A model generated the notes under the pieces. The model ran no database searches, was not told where the DNA came from, and saw only the letters and a program-made list of their open reading frames with translations. From the NCBI GenBank assembly GCA_002338335.1, contig DDIC01000015.1, forward strand, positions 18,765 through 34,278: a DNA stretch of 15,514 nucleotides, given 5' to 3'. Positions 1-8,621 of this stretch are shown one piece after another. Source of the stretch: Bacteroidetes bacterium UBA1860. GTDB lineage: Bacteria > Bacteroidota > Rhodothermia > Balneolales > Balneolaceae. The position numbers and the translations under genes are program-made. Numbering within the stretch: position 1 is the stretch's first letter; each line of letters starts with the position of its first letter.

Positions 1-639
1 CCCATCACGGGCGAACCTACGGCTACACTCGACATGGGCCTCGCGCGTCGTCTATTACGGGTGCCCGTTGGGGGTACCTCGCTCGACGTACGTCTTCAAG
101 ATTTTAATGACGCGGGTGTTTTTGTGAGCCAAATGGATGCATCCGGGGTCTGGCCATCCGATCACTGGAGAATTCAAACGTGGTATGACCAGCAAAAATC
201 ACTTTACGACGTGATGCAGCTCGAAAAACGTGGAGCTACCCTGATTCTCTTTATGATTGTGTTGGTTGCGTTGCTCAATATTGTAGGCTCACTCACCATG
301 ATGGTCCTTCAAAAACGGAAAGAAATTGCCATTCTTCGCACGATGGGACTCTCAAAAAGAGAATTACGTTCATTATTCTGGCTTCATGGAGTGTGGCTCG
401 GAATTGTGGGCGCTGGCTTTGGAACACTCCTTGGAATGGGATTGGTGTGGCTGCAGGGCGAATTTGGCTTGCTTCGATTATCGACCGATTTTTTGTTAGA
501 CGCCTATCCTGTGCAGCTGCAAGGGGGAGACGTGTTGACGGTGCTTTTGGGTACGACACTATGTTGTGTCGCTGCAACGATTTTGCCCAGCCGTCGTGCC
601 ATGAACCAAGAACCTATTCAGGGGCTTCATTCATTGTAG
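1..639 (+). CDS. LolC/LolE-type ABC transporter permease, C-terminal part (5' end outside window)
   Basis: The frame is open from base 1, so this is the last 212 codons of a longer gene; family members are usually about 400 residues. After a periplasmic-like stretch comes a membrane helix (ATLILFMIVLVALLNIVGSL), then the cytoplasmic turn QKRKEIAILRTMGLSKREL, characteristic of the FtsX-like permease domain of lipoprotein-releasing systems, then two further hydrophobic segments and a short C-terminal tail containing PSRRAM. Known LolCDE complexes pull lipoproteins out of the inner membrane for transfer to LolA; MacB-like exporters share the fold, so the cargo is inferred. The ATPase partner is not in the window. 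The last 13 bases overlap the 3' end of the convergent Mur ligase gene, with no terminator between them. Confidence 0.88.
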   Translation, partial: PITGEPTATLDMGLARRLLRVPVGGTSLDVRLQDFNDAGVFVSQMDASGVWPSDHWRIQTWYDQQKSLYDVMQLEKRGATLILFMIVLVALLNIVGSLTMMVLQKRKEIAILRTMGLSKRELRSLFWLHGVWLGIVGAGFGTLLGMGLVWLQGEFGLLRLSTDFLLDAYPVQLQGGDVLTVLLGTTLCCVAATILPSRRAMNQEPIQGLHSL

Positions 640-2432
640 GTGTCTGGAAGATCGTTTTCATAAAGGATAATGTCACCAGGTTTTTGGTGCTCTGAAAGCC
701 ACGCTTGAGCCTCTGCTGTCGATCGAAACGTATGAATGCGGCTTTCCATCGAAGGATTGCTTGCCAGGATTCCTTCTCGGATTGAAGAGGTTTGCTTGGG
801 GCCAATCAACAGGTATCCATCCAACGAGGCTTGGCCTAATTGCTCACCAAAGGTACGTTGTAGCGATTCTTGTTCAGCACCCATTTCAACAAAACCAGGA
901 GTAAGGATCCATTTTTGATTTCCCTCCATTCGGACCAACACATCCAAAGCATGTTTTGCACCCACGGGATTAGAATTAAACGCATCGTCAAGGACAAGAT
1001 GATCCCCCATGGGGCGTCGTTGGAGTCGGTGTTCAACCTCCGGTATGGATGAGGCGGCTGAGGCGATGGTTTCGAGTCGAAGCCCGAGTTGCAAAGCAGC
1101 GGATGCGGCTAGGGTAAAGTTCAAGACGGCATGCTCGCCGAGAATGGGTAGTGAGATGTCGGCGGACTGTGTCTCCAACGATTCAGTAGATGACGTTTCA
1201 TGGATGGACTCGCGAGAAGGGGTAAAATGTAGGGTAAAGGTGCTTCCTTCAGGGGTAAACGTCGGTTTAGACGCTCGGACATGGGTGTGTTCGGCACCGC
1301 GAGCAACATCCACCGCGCCATCACCCTGCTCAGCACTTTCCTCAACCCAGCCTGCCATCCAGACAGTTTTGTTGGAGGGCCCCCATGTGGCCATGGCGGA
1401 GACTCGAGGGTTCATATGATTCAAAACAAGGGCCCCACCTGGCTTCAGCCGTTTTGCAAGCGTCCCTTTCTCTTCTTGAACCCCATCCAACGACCCCAAT
1501 GTATCGAGGTGAGCTGCACCCACCTCTGTAATGACGGAGAGATCGGGTTGCGCCAAATCACATAATTCAGCGATATCGCCAGGATGTCGGGTGCCCATCT
1601 CGAGTAGCAAGACTTGATGGTGCGATTGGAGATCTTGATTAATCACTTTGCACAACCCCATGGGCGTATTATAGCTCCCTGGGGTGAAACAGACAGAATA
1701 TCGTTGTTCAAGAAGCTTGGCCAACATATACTTCGTGCTTGTTTTCCCAAAGCTTCCCGTGATCGCAACGACGGTGAGCCCCGGGTGATCTGCAAGTTTC
1801 TTCTTGGCTGCTTTTTTGTAACCACGCTGGACAGATAGCTCAATGGGCCGATTAACAAAGAGGGCTAGTAATAACCAGAGCGGAAGCGCCATATCGACCA
1901 CTAGCACCCACATATACCAAGGAATAGGGTTTGAAAGCCATGTTTCGAGACCATTAAAGGCACTTCCTGTGACCCAACCCCAACCTGTTTGCCACAACAA
2001 AGGAGAAAGAGTCACAAACGCACCTGCAAGAAGTACCGCCAAAGAAATTGTAAAAAGGGTCGTCGAGAGTCGTTTGACTCTAGGGGTCCAAACCAAAGGT
2101 TTCTTGATAGGGACCTCACGGCCACCTCCAAGAGTGAGTGTCCACAGAAGCGCAAGTCCTGAGGCCGTTACACCGAGAGCTGTTTCTGAGAGCCAATCCA
2201 CACCCCAAAAGGAGAGGGCACCCAGCGTGATCAAAAGGACTGGAAACTTCCACGGTAACCAAGCTGGAAGAGATTGCCCGACAACCCATTGGGTAAATTC
2301 AGAGGGTTTATAACCCGTAAGTTGTGCACGATGTAGAAAGAGGCGCGCTCGTCGAATCATAGCCCAGACCAACAACACCGTGGTTAGCGGGAAGAGGGCC
2401 ATTGTGATTTGTACATAGATAGGATCTTCCAC
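627..2432 (-). CDS. MurF-like Mur ligase with an N-terminal membrane region
   Basis: Predicted ATP-dependent amide ligase of cell-wall synthesis, 601 residues. Residues 1-195 hold about five hydrophobic segments (about 8-26, 62-80, 86-101, 123-147, 172-193). The Mur ligase core follows: P-loop GSFGKTSTK at 226-234, NTPMGL at 255-260, EMGTRHPGDIAEL at 278-290, EVGAAHLDTLGSL at 303-315, Lys322 in the usual position of the carbamylated lysine, and in the C-terminal domain DDAFNSNP at 482-489. Known MurF adds D-Ala-D-Ala to UDP-MurNAc-tripeptide. Here the usual soluble UDP-substrate-binding domain before the P-loop appears absent, its place taken by membrane helices, so the substrate may differ or be lipid-linked (inference). 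The start is GTG at 2432; an in-frame ATG at 2402 would keep the first helix and is an alternative. It is divergent from the nucleotidyltransferase gene. Confidence 0.85.
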   Translation of the reverse strand: MEDPIYVQITMALFPLTTVLLVWAMIRRARLFLHRAQLTGYKPSEFTQWVVGQSLPAWLPWKFPVLLITLGALSFWGVDWLSETALGVTASGLALLWTLTLGGGREVPIKKPLVWTPRVKRLSTTLFTISLAVLLAGAFVTLSPLLWQTGWGWVTGSAFNGLETWLSNPIPWYMWVLVVDMALPLWLLLALFVNRPIELSVQRGYKKAAKKKLADHPGLTVVAITGSFGKTSTKYMLAKLLEQRYSVCFTPGSYNTPMGLCKVINQDLQSHHQVLLLEMGTRHPGDIAELCDLAQPDLSVITEVGAAHLDTLGSLDGVQEEKGTLAKRLKPGGALVLNHMNPRVSAMATWGPSNKTVWMAGWVEESAEQGDGAVDVARGAEHTHVRASKPTFTPEGSTFTLHFTPSRESIHETSSTESLETQSADISLPILGEHAVLNFTLAASAALQLGLRLETIASAASSIPEVEHRLQRRPMGDHLVLDDAFNSNPVGAKHALDVLVRMEGNQKWILTPGFVEMGAEQESLQRTFGEQLGQASLDGYLLIGPKQTSSIREGILASNPSMESRIHTFRSTAEAQAWLSEHQKPGDIILYENDLPDTYNE

Positions 2433-2585
2433 AGCTAGTAGGAATCAGGGTTGTCCGAAATCGGTGAATCTAAGGGTAAAACTGGGTTGAAAGAGTATTG
2501 TATCCGGCACACTCAAGGGGAGGATAGCGCATCATCAAACCCACACGCTTAGCCACGACATCGCCTGAACCGGGTACGGAAAAAG

Positions 2586-2605
2586 TACCATTCTTATGGT
2601 ATATT
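2586..2605 (+). promoter_or_regulatory. Possible promoter with small inverted repeat upstream of the nucleotidyltransferase operon
   Basis: TACCAT (2586-2591) and ATGGTA (2596-2601) form a perfect 6-bp inverted repeat with a 4-base spacer, overlapping a TATATT hexamer (2600-2605) that could serve as a -10 element 28 bases before the ATG. No convincing -35 hexamer is visible. GGTAC (2573-2577) can alternatively pair with GTACC (2585-2589). The rest of the 200-base divergent gap (2433-2632) shows nothing else I can name. Confidence 0.25.
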
Positions 2606-2632
2606 TCTACTTTCTCCAACCAATCGTTTTGC

Positions 2633-3655
2633 ATGAAGTTAATCATTCCAATGGCGGGACGCGGAACCCGTGTCAGACCTCACTCCCACACTACGCCTAA
2701 ACCCCTGCTGCCTGTGGCTGGGACAATGATTGTTGAGCGTATTGTCGAGACCTTTGGCAGAACGCTAGACCGATCGATTGACGAAATTGTCTATATCCTT
2801 GGCCCAGATTTTGGACAACCCATTCGTGATACTCTCACCGAAATGAGCCAGCGACAAAACGCTAAGGCAACCTATAAGGTTCAGGATGTCGCGTTGGGGA
2901 CAGCGCATGCGGTGCTTTGCGCTGAAGAAACGTTAGAGGGAGAAGTCATTATCGTGTTTGCTGATACCCTCTTTGACACGGCAAACAAGGTAACGCTTGA
3001 CGATGCAGACAGTGTCATATGGCTCAAGGAGGTGGAGGACCCATCCAGATTTGGTGTTGCTGTGCACGAGGGCGATACCATTACCGATTTTGTAGAGAAG
3101 CCCGCCGAGCCAATCTCGAATCAGGCGATCATTGGGGTCTATTATTTTAAAGAGGCGACACAACTTCGCACCGAAATAGAGTATTTAATGGAGCATAACA
3201 TCACAGGTCATGGAGATGAGTATCAGCTCACGGATGCCCTGGATCGAATGCTAAAGCAAGGCCTGGTCTTCAAAAAGGCTACGGTGGATGAGTGGCTAGA
3301 CTGTGGCACACTACCAGCCTGGCTTGATACCAGTGGCGTAATCCTGGCTAAGGAGCATGGAGAGGACAAAGATGCTTCAAGTTATCCTGGATCAACCCTT
3401 CTTCCTCCTGTGTACATTGGCGAAGGGGTGACAATCGAGCATTCAACGGTTGGACCCAACGTGAGCCTGGAAGCAGGGGCTGCGGTCCGAGGAAGTACGC
3501 TTCGTGACTCTATTATCCAGCAAAAAGCGACTTTGGAGCAGGCGTCGTTGACCCACTCCTCTGTCGGGCAACATGCTCATATTCAACATTTCGAGGGTGA
3601 GCTTCACATTGGAGACCACTCAATGATCGAAGGAAATTCAGACCTAGAAGCGTAA
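2633..3655 (+). CDS. Sugar-phosphate nucleotidyltransferase (RmlA/GlmU-like)
   Basis: Cytosolic enzyme of 340 residues that should couple a sugar 1-phosphate to an NTP, giving an NDP-sugar and pyrophosphate. The nucleotide-binding signature is at residues 7-27 (MAGRGTRVRP, then PKPLLPV), a metal-binding Asp in FAD at 109-111, EKP at 155-157, EYQLTDAL at 196-203 and WLDCGT at 221-226. From about residue 258 the chain shows hexapeptide-like repeats (PPVYIGEG, TVGPNV, AAVRGS), consistent with a left-handed beta-helix tail as in long RmlA or GlmU-type proteins. The base and sugar specificity cannot be read from sequence alone; an envelope-polysaccharide role is plausible. Its TAA stop shares one base with the ATG of the next gene (TAATG), suggesting translational coupling. 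Confidence 0.88.
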   Translation: MKLIIPMAGRGTRVRPHSHTTPKPLLPVAGTMIVERIVETFGRTLDRSIDEIVYILGPDFGQPIRDTLTEMSQRQNAKATYKVQDVALGTAHAVLCAEETLEGEVIIVFADTLFDTANKVTLDDADSVIWLKEVEDPSRFGVAVHEGDTITDFVEKPAEPISNQAIIGVYYFKEATQLRTEIEYLMEHNITGHGDEYQLTDALDRMLKQGLVFKKATVDEWLDCGTLPAWLDTSGVILAKEHGEDKDASSYPGSTLLPPVYIGEGVTIEHSTVGPNVSLEAGAAVRGSTLRDSIIQQKATLEQASLTHSSVGQHAHIQHFEGELHIGDHSMIEGNSDLEA

Positions 3656-5097
3656 TGTCCATCATCGATGCTTGTTGGCGCGATCTCCCAGCCAAGCATC
3701 ATTCCCTGTTCGAAATCGTTCGGGAGGCTGGGAAAGCATTAGATCAACCCGTTTTCGTGGTAGGTGGATACGTGCGTGATGCACTCATGCCAGGCCGCCA
3801 ATCCCCTCTCACAGAGGATATTGACTTTGTAACCCTTGGCCCTGGTGATAAACTTGCCCAAGAGGTCGCTAAACGACTAAATCTTCCGGCATCATCGTTA
3901 TCCATCTTTAAGAATTTTGGCACGGCCCACCTTCACACAGAAGGGATGGACCTAGAGTTTGTGGGGGCTCGAAAAGAAAGCTATCAACGCCATAGCCGTA
4001 AGCCAGTCGTTGAAGCGGGCACATTAGAGGAAGATCAAGAGCGGCGCGATCTAACGATTAATGCGATGTCGTTTTCTCTAAATGAGGAGGACTATGGGGC
4101 GCTAAGAGATCCATTTCATGGACTAGAGGATCTGCAAAATGGAATCATACGAACCCCGATTGACCCCCAAAAGACATTTGATGATGATCCGCTCCGTATG
4201 ATGAGGGCGATCCGGTTTGCGGTGAGATTCGGCTTCGAAATCGAAGAGTCCACGTACCAAGGGATTGTCGATCGTCACGAGCGTTTGGGGATTATTTCGG
4301 CAGAGCGCATCGCAGAAGAGCTCAATAAGATGATCTTGTCAGACAAGCCCTCCTATGCGTTTGCATTACTGGTTGAAACAGGATTATTAAGCATCTTTTT
4401 CCCCGAAATGGTGGCACTTCAAGGGGTCAAGGAGGTGAATGGAATTCGTCACAAGGATAATTTTTGGCACACATTGGAAGTCTTGGATAATGTGGCAGAG
4501 CTATCGGATGACCTATGGCTTCGATGGGCCGCGATCATGCATGACATCGCTAAGCCACCTACGCAGCGATTTGTGCAAGGTGTGGGATGGACGTTTCATG
4601 GTCATGAAGCGTTGGGGGCCAAGTGGGTGCCGAAGTTATTTAGACGACTCTCTTTGCCATTAGATGGTCGAATGAAATCAGTGCAAACGCTCGTTAGGCT
4701 CCATTTGAGACCTATTGCTCTGGCCGATGAGGGGGTGACCGATAGCGCCGTGCGGCGGTTGATTTATGAAGCAGGGGACGATCTTGAGCACCTAATGTTG
4801 CTTTGTCGCGCCGATGTGACATCCAAAAATGACACCAAAGTGAAGCAATATTTGGCCAATTTTGATCAAGTGGACAAAAAGATCGTGGAAGTAGAGCAAA
4901 AAGATCGTGTTCGCAATTGGAAAAACCCTGTCACAGGGGAGATGATTATGGAGGCGTGCGGCGTTCCTGCTGGACCGGTTGTGGGAGAGCTCAAAGAAGC
5001 GGTGAAAGAGGCCATTATGGATGGCGTCATTGAAAACGACCCGGAACAAGCCAAAGTCTTCATGATGGAAGAGGCAAAACGCCGTGGGGTCTGCTGA
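3655..5097 (+). CDS. cca: tRNA nucleotidyltransferase / poly(A) polymerase family protein with HD domain
   Basis: Class II nucleotidyltransferase of 480 residues, most likely maturing tRNA 3' ends by adding CCA or part of it. The head domain has GGYVRD (37-42), the catalytic DID pair (D55, D57), RRDLTINAM (130-138) and FDDDPLRMMRAIRF (175-188), which corresponds to the EDxxR nucleotide-recognition motif with Asp in place of the first Glu. A helical RNA-binding region follows. Residues about 265-400 form an HD phosphohydrolase domain with H272, H297-D298 and D387 as likely metal ligands. CCA-adding, A-adding and poly(A) polymerase activities cannot be separated with certainty, so the symbol is the best guess. 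Joined by one-base overlaps to the nucleotidyltransferase upstream (TAATG) and ispE downstream (TGATG). Confidence 0.88.
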   Translation: MSIIDACWRDLPAKHHSLFEIVREAGKALDQPVFVVGGYVRDALMPGRQSPLTEDIDFVTLGPGDKLAQEVAKRLNLPASSLSIFKNFGTAHLHTEGMDLEFVGARKESYQRHSRKPVVEAGTLEEDQERRDLTINAMSFSLNEEDYGALRDPFHGLEDLQNGIIRTPIDPQKTFDDDPLRMMRAIRFAVRFGFEIEESTYQGIVDRHERLGIISAERIAEELNKMILSDKPSYAFALLVETGLLSIFFPEMVALQGVKEVNGIRHKDNFWHTLEVLDNVAELSDDLWLRWAAIMHDIAKPPTQRFVQGVGWTFHGHEALGAKWVPKLFRRLSLPLDGRMKSVQTLVRLHLRPIALADEGVTDSAVRRLIYEAGDDLEHLMLLCRADVTSKNDTKVKQYLANFDQVDKKIVEVEQKDRVRNWKNPVTGEMIMEACGVPAGPVVGELKEAVKEAIMDGVIENDPEQAKVFMMEEAKRRGVC

Positions 5098-5978
5098 TGA
5101 GTGAGGTGGGGGTATGGCGCATGAGATCGTATGCCAAAATCAATCTTGGGCTCCATGTTTTGAAGCGATTAGACAATGGCTACCATCAAATTGAGACCGG
5201 CATGGTCTACATTGATTGGTGGGATCAGCTCAATATTCGCCAAGCGGCGTCGTTTGAATTTCATGTATCTGATTCCACGATCCCTGCCGATGATCAGAAT
5301 CTCGTTGTGCAAGCCTATCGTGCGTTTGAAGACCACGTAGGACTGGCTGATGGGCATCATTATGCCATCGATTTGATGAAGCAAGTGCCCACGGGCGCAG
5401 GTCTTGGGGGTGGTAGCGCAAATGCGGCGGCGGTTCTCCTTGCGCTAAACGAGCTTGAGCAATCTGGCTGCACCAAGGAGGACTTGATCGACTTAAGCAC
5501 GTCGATAGGCTCTGATATAGCGTTTTTTCTTGGCGCACAGCCTGCCATCTCCTCAGGGCAAGGCCACCAACTCGAAACATCACCCATTCAGCCAAATGCG
5601 TGGATCGTCGTCGTCAACCCTGGCTTCGAAAGCTCTACAGCTGAAGCGTATGCCCAATGCGAGCCAAATCCTGAACCAGTTCTGCCCCTCAAGACGCTGT
5701 TGATGGAGGAGCCACTGGAAGAATGGAGACTCCTCCTAGAAAACGACCTTGAGCCGGCTGTGATCGCGCGTCATGATATGATTGGCCTCCTCAAGGATCA
5801 ACTCTATGAATTTGGAGCGATCTATGCCTCCATGTCTGGGAGTGGGAGCAGTGTCTTTGGTCTATTCGAGCAGGAGTTTGTCGCTTTTCATGCCTCCGAT
5901 TCTTTGACTAAATTAGGGTATAAGACGAACGTGACGGCTCCGAACTTTGTGCCAGACACGACACTAAAGGCTGGGTAA
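5097..5978 (+). CDS. ispE: 4-diphosphocytidyl-2-C-methyl-D-erythritol kinase
   Basis: GHMP-superfamily kinase of 293 residues that phosphorylates the 2-hydroxyl of CDP-ME with ATP in the non-mevalonate (MEP) isoprenoid pathway. The N-terminal AKINLGLHVLKRLDNGYH (13-30) contains the conserved Lys14; the ATP loop PTGAGLGGGSANAAAVL spans 98-114; GSDIAFFL (138-145) supplies the catalytic Asp140; MSGSGSSVFGLF (246-257) is the third GHMP motif. The length is close to the usual 280-300. The ATG shares its A with the TGA of the preceding gene. A later ATG at residue 9 (MRSYAKINLG) is nearer the usual N-terminus, but the coupled overlap favours the annotated start. It is the last gene of the three-gene operon; no terminator hairpin is visible after it. 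Confidence 0.95.
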   Translation: MSEVGVWRMRSYAKINLGLHVLKRLDNGYHQIETGMVYIDWWDQLNIRQAASFEFHVSDSTIPADDQNLVVQAYRAFEDHVGLADGHHYAIDLMKQVPTGAGLGGGSANAAAVLLALNELEQSGCTKEDLIDLSTSIGSDIAFFLGAQPAISSGQGHQLETSPIQPNAWIVVVNPGFESSTAEAYAQCEPNPEPVLPLKTLLMEEPLEEWRLLLENDLEPAVIARHDMIGLLKDQLYEFGAIYASMSGSGSSVFGLFEQEFVAFHASDSLTKLGYKTNVTAPNFVPDTTLKAG

Positions 5979-6031
5979 TTCTTCAAGGGTAATGTTTAGC
6001 AGAAGCACCTATCCATAAAACAACCTCTTTC

Positions 6032-6047
6032 TGTAACATGGGTGACG
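6032..6047. promoter_or_regulatory. Weak candidate Crp/Fnr-type site upstream of glgP
   Basis: TGTAAC-ATGG-GTGACG matches the TGTnAC-N4-GTnACA pattern of the three palindromes at 10239-10305 and 12283 in all fixed positions except the last. Its centre is 47.5 bases before the glgP ATG, closer than the 64-68 seen at the others, and the two arms are not fully self-complementary. The rest of the 108-base gap (5979-6086) shows no clear hairpin or promoter. Confidence 0.25.
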
Positions 6048-6086
6048 CACGCCTAGATGCGGACGTCATGACAAATCTTCAATTCT

Positions 6087-8564
6087 ATGGCTAAAAAAGC
6101 CTCTTCATCAGATCACATTCGGCGCGGCATGGACAAGGATGCCATACGCGAAGACATCAAGCAACATCTACGCTTCACGCTTGCCAAGGACGACTATTCT
6201 CGTCAAGATTGGGATGACTATCGAAGTGTCGTTTGGGCACTTCTAGATCGGCTTCATAGTCGTTGGTTAGACACACAACAGGCATATTATGAGGATAATG
6301 TGAAGCGTGTCTATTATTTGTCGATGGAGTATCTCATCGGCCGCCTCCTTGATAATATGTTGGTAAACCTGGGGCTACGAGAGACGGTAGCTGAAGCACT
6401 GGAAGAGCTAGGGCTTGATTACGAAAATATTCGTGACGCTGAGTGGGATGCGGGTCTCGGCAACGGGGGGCTTGGTCGCCTAGCAGCCTGTTTTTTGGAC
6501 TCCATGGCTACGCTTGGCATCCCAGCGGTTGGGTATGGCATTCGATATGATTATGGCATCTTTTATCAGTCGATTCAAGATGGATATCAGGTGGAGAAAC
6601 CTGACCTATGGCTACGTTATGGCAACCCGTGGGACATTGTTCGACCTGAGCTTCAGGTGCCCGTCAATTTCTATGGTCATGCAGAGATGTATCGAGATGA
6701 AGAGGAGCGCCTTCGCTTCCGATGGAATGGAACCAACGAAGTCCTAGCGCTGGCCTATGATACGCCAATCCCTGGCTATCAAAATAATATTGTGAACCAC
6801 CTTCGTTTATGGAAAGCTACGTCCTCCACAAGCATTGACCTGAAGAGCTTCAATCAAGGTGAGTACATTAATGCGGTTCGTGACACGCAACTCAATGAGA
6901 ATATCTCGCGCGTTCTATACCCGAATGATAAAGTGTTCGTCGGCCAAGAGTTGCGACTCAAGCAGGAGTACTTCCTTGTGGCGAGCTCTTTGCATGACAT
7001 TCTTCGTCGTTTTCGCAAGCAGTCCAAGGACTGGCGAAAGCTTCCGAAGTACGTGGCCATTCAGTGTAATGATACACACCCAAATCTTGCCATTCCCGAA
7101 TTGATGCGCATTCTAATGGATGAGGAAGGACTTGATTGGGAGCTTGCGTGGGATATTACGGTACGGACCATCGCCTACACCAACCACACCTTGCTTCCAG
7201 AAGCCTTAGAGAAATGGCCGGTTGCGTTGATGAGAACATTACTCCCCCGCCACCTCCAGATTATCTTCGAAATCAATCGTCGTTTCTTGGGTGATGTTCA
7301 AACTACGTTTGGGGATGATAAGGACCGCATCTCGCGCATGTCGATTGTCAGCGAAGGAGAAGAGCCGATGGTGCATATGGCCTCGCTGGGAATTGTTGGG
7401 TCTCACAAGATCAACGGAGTCGCTGCACTACATAGCGACCTTCTCCAAAAGACGTTGTTCAAGGACTTCTATGAGATGTATCCAGATCGGTTTACCAACA
7501 AAACCAATGGAATTACCCCACGCCGCTGGCTAAAGCAGTGCAATCCTGAGCTCAGCCAACTAATCACAGATTCGATTGGTCCTGGTTGGGAGTCTGAGCT
7601 TGACCGTCTCAAAGAGCTTGAACCCTTTGTGGAAGACGCTGAGTTTTTGAAGTCATTTGGCAAGATTAAACAGCAAAAGAAGAAAGAGCTGGCCAAGTAC
7701 ATTGAGAAAACAACCGGCGTGAAAGTGAGTACGGCTTCCATGTTTGACATTCAAATTAAGCGGATTCATGAGTATAAGCGTCAACTGATGGTCGCATTGC
7801 ATACGTTGGTGTTGTACAATCGCCTTAAACGTGGTGAAGGGGCAGATATGGTCCCAAGAACCGTCATTTTTGCCGGAAAAGCTGCTCCGGGCTATGCGAT
7901 GGCCAAACTTCATATCAAACTGATTAATGAGATTGCCGATCTGGTCAATAATGATCTAGAGACGAATGACAAACTCAAATGCTTGTTCCTTGGCAACTAC
8001 AGCGTCACACTTGCCGAGAAGTTGATCCCTGCAGCCAATCTTTCTGAGCAAACCTCAACGGCAGGGATGGAAGCGTCAGGAACAGGGAATATGAAATTTG
8101 CGCTAAATGGTGCTATCACTATAGGAACGCTGGATGGAGCCAATGTGGAAATTCAGGAAGAAGTAGGCGAGGAGAATATCTTCATCTTTGGTCATACGGT
8201 TGAGGAAGTGGAAGCCTTCAGACAAGGTGGATACAATGCTTTAGAGATGTTAGAGGCTCAGCCAGAACTCAAGGAAGTGATGGATCAACTCGCCAGCGAT
8301 TTACTATGCCCTGACGAACCAGGTTTGTACCAACCCATCATCGAGGCGCTGATTCACAAAGGGGATTACTTCTTGGTCTTTGCTGATTTTGACGCCTATC
8401 AATCCAAACAACGTGAGGTTGAGGCCTTGTTCCGTAAGAAAAAAGAGTGGAATAAGATGGGCGCGCTCAATGTTGCCAGAATTGGAAAATTCAGCTCAGA
8501 CCGCACAATTATGGACTATGCGACCGAAATATGGGATGCAAAGCCATACGTGGTGAAGGGATAA
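6087..8564 (+). CDS. glgP: Glycogen/starch (alpha-glucan) phosphorylase
   Basis: PLP-dependent GT35 enzyme of 825 residues, the usual length, which releases glucose 1-phosphate from the non-reducing ends of glycogen or maltodextrin in the cytosol. Conserved blocks include YYLSMEYLIGRLL (76-88), the glycine loop GNGGLGRLAACFLDS (125-139), CNDTHP, YTNHTLLPEALEKW and KRIHEYKRQ. The PLP-binding signature EASGTGNMKFALNG contains the Schiff-base lysine K670. The gene stands alone, 108 bases after ispE, with no other glycogen gene in the window; its product could feed the neighbouring sugar-phosphate nucleotidyltransferase, but that is inference. The start ATG has no clear Shine-Dalgarno sequence. 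It is followed immediately by a hairpin terminator. Confidence 0.96.
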   Translation: MAKKASSSDHIRRGMDKDAIREDIKQHLRFTLAKDDYSRQDWDDYRSVVWALLDRLHSRWLDTQQAYYEDNVKRVYYLSMEYLIGRLLDNMLVNLGLRETVAEALEELGLDYENIRDAEWDAGLGNGGLGRLAACFLDSMATLGIPAVGYGIRYDYGIFYQSIQDGYQVEKPDLWLRYGNPWDIVRPELQVPVNFYGHAEMYRDEEERLRFRWNGTNEVLALAYDTPIPGYQNNIVNHLRLWKATSSTSIDLKSFNQGEYINAVRDTQLNENISRVLYPNDKVFVGQELRLKQEYFLVASSLHDILRRFRKQSKDWRKLPKYVAIQCNDTHPNLAIPELMRILMDEEGLDWELAWDITVRTIAYTNHTLLPEALEKWPVALMRTLLPRHLQIIFEINRRFLGDVQTTFGDDKDRISRMSIVSEGEEPMVHMASLGIVGSHKINGVAALHSDLLQKTLFKDFYEMYPDRFTNKTNGITPRRWLKQCNPELSQLITDSIGPGWESELDRLKELEPFVEDAEFLKSFGKIKQQKKKELAKYIEKTTGVKVSTASMFDIQIKRIHEYKRQLMVALHTLVLYNRLKRGEGADMVPRTVIFAGKAAPGYAMAKLHIKLINEIADLVNNDLETNDKLKCLFLGNYSVTLAEKLIPAANLSEQTSTAGMEASGTGNMKFALNGAITIGTLDGANVEIQEEVGEENIFIFGHTVEEVEAFRQGGYNALEMLEAQPELKEVMDQLASDLLCPDEPGLYQPIIEALIHKGDYFLVFADFDAYQSKQREVEALFRKKKEWNKMGALNVARIGKFSSDRTIMDYATEIWDAKPYVVKG

Positions 8565-8596
8565 AAAAAGGGCTTGATCACGATGACCAAGCCCTT
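8563..8596 (-). terminator. Hairpin terminator between convergent genes, strongest for the minus strand
   Basis: AAGGGCTTGATCA (8568-8580) pairs with TGACCAAGCCCTT (8584-8596) over 13 bp with a single A-C mismatch and a 3-base loop CGA. The run of seven A at 8563-8569 becomes a U-tract on minus-strand transcripts, giving a standard intrinsic terminator for the exported-protein operon. Plus-strand glgP transcripts get the same hairpin without a U-tract. The A run includes the end of the glgP stop codon. Confidence 0.85.
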
Positions 8597-8621
8597 ACCC
8601 TATGAAACAAACTGGTTTTTC

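Noticed and set aside
1009..2313. Several open frames opposite the Mur ligase gene
   Set aside because: All overlap a long gene with clear family motifs and show no recognisable domains.
6043..6068. TGACG and CGTCA inverted repeat upstream of glgP
   Set aside because: Five-base arms 16 bases apart with imperfect inner pairing; likely chance.
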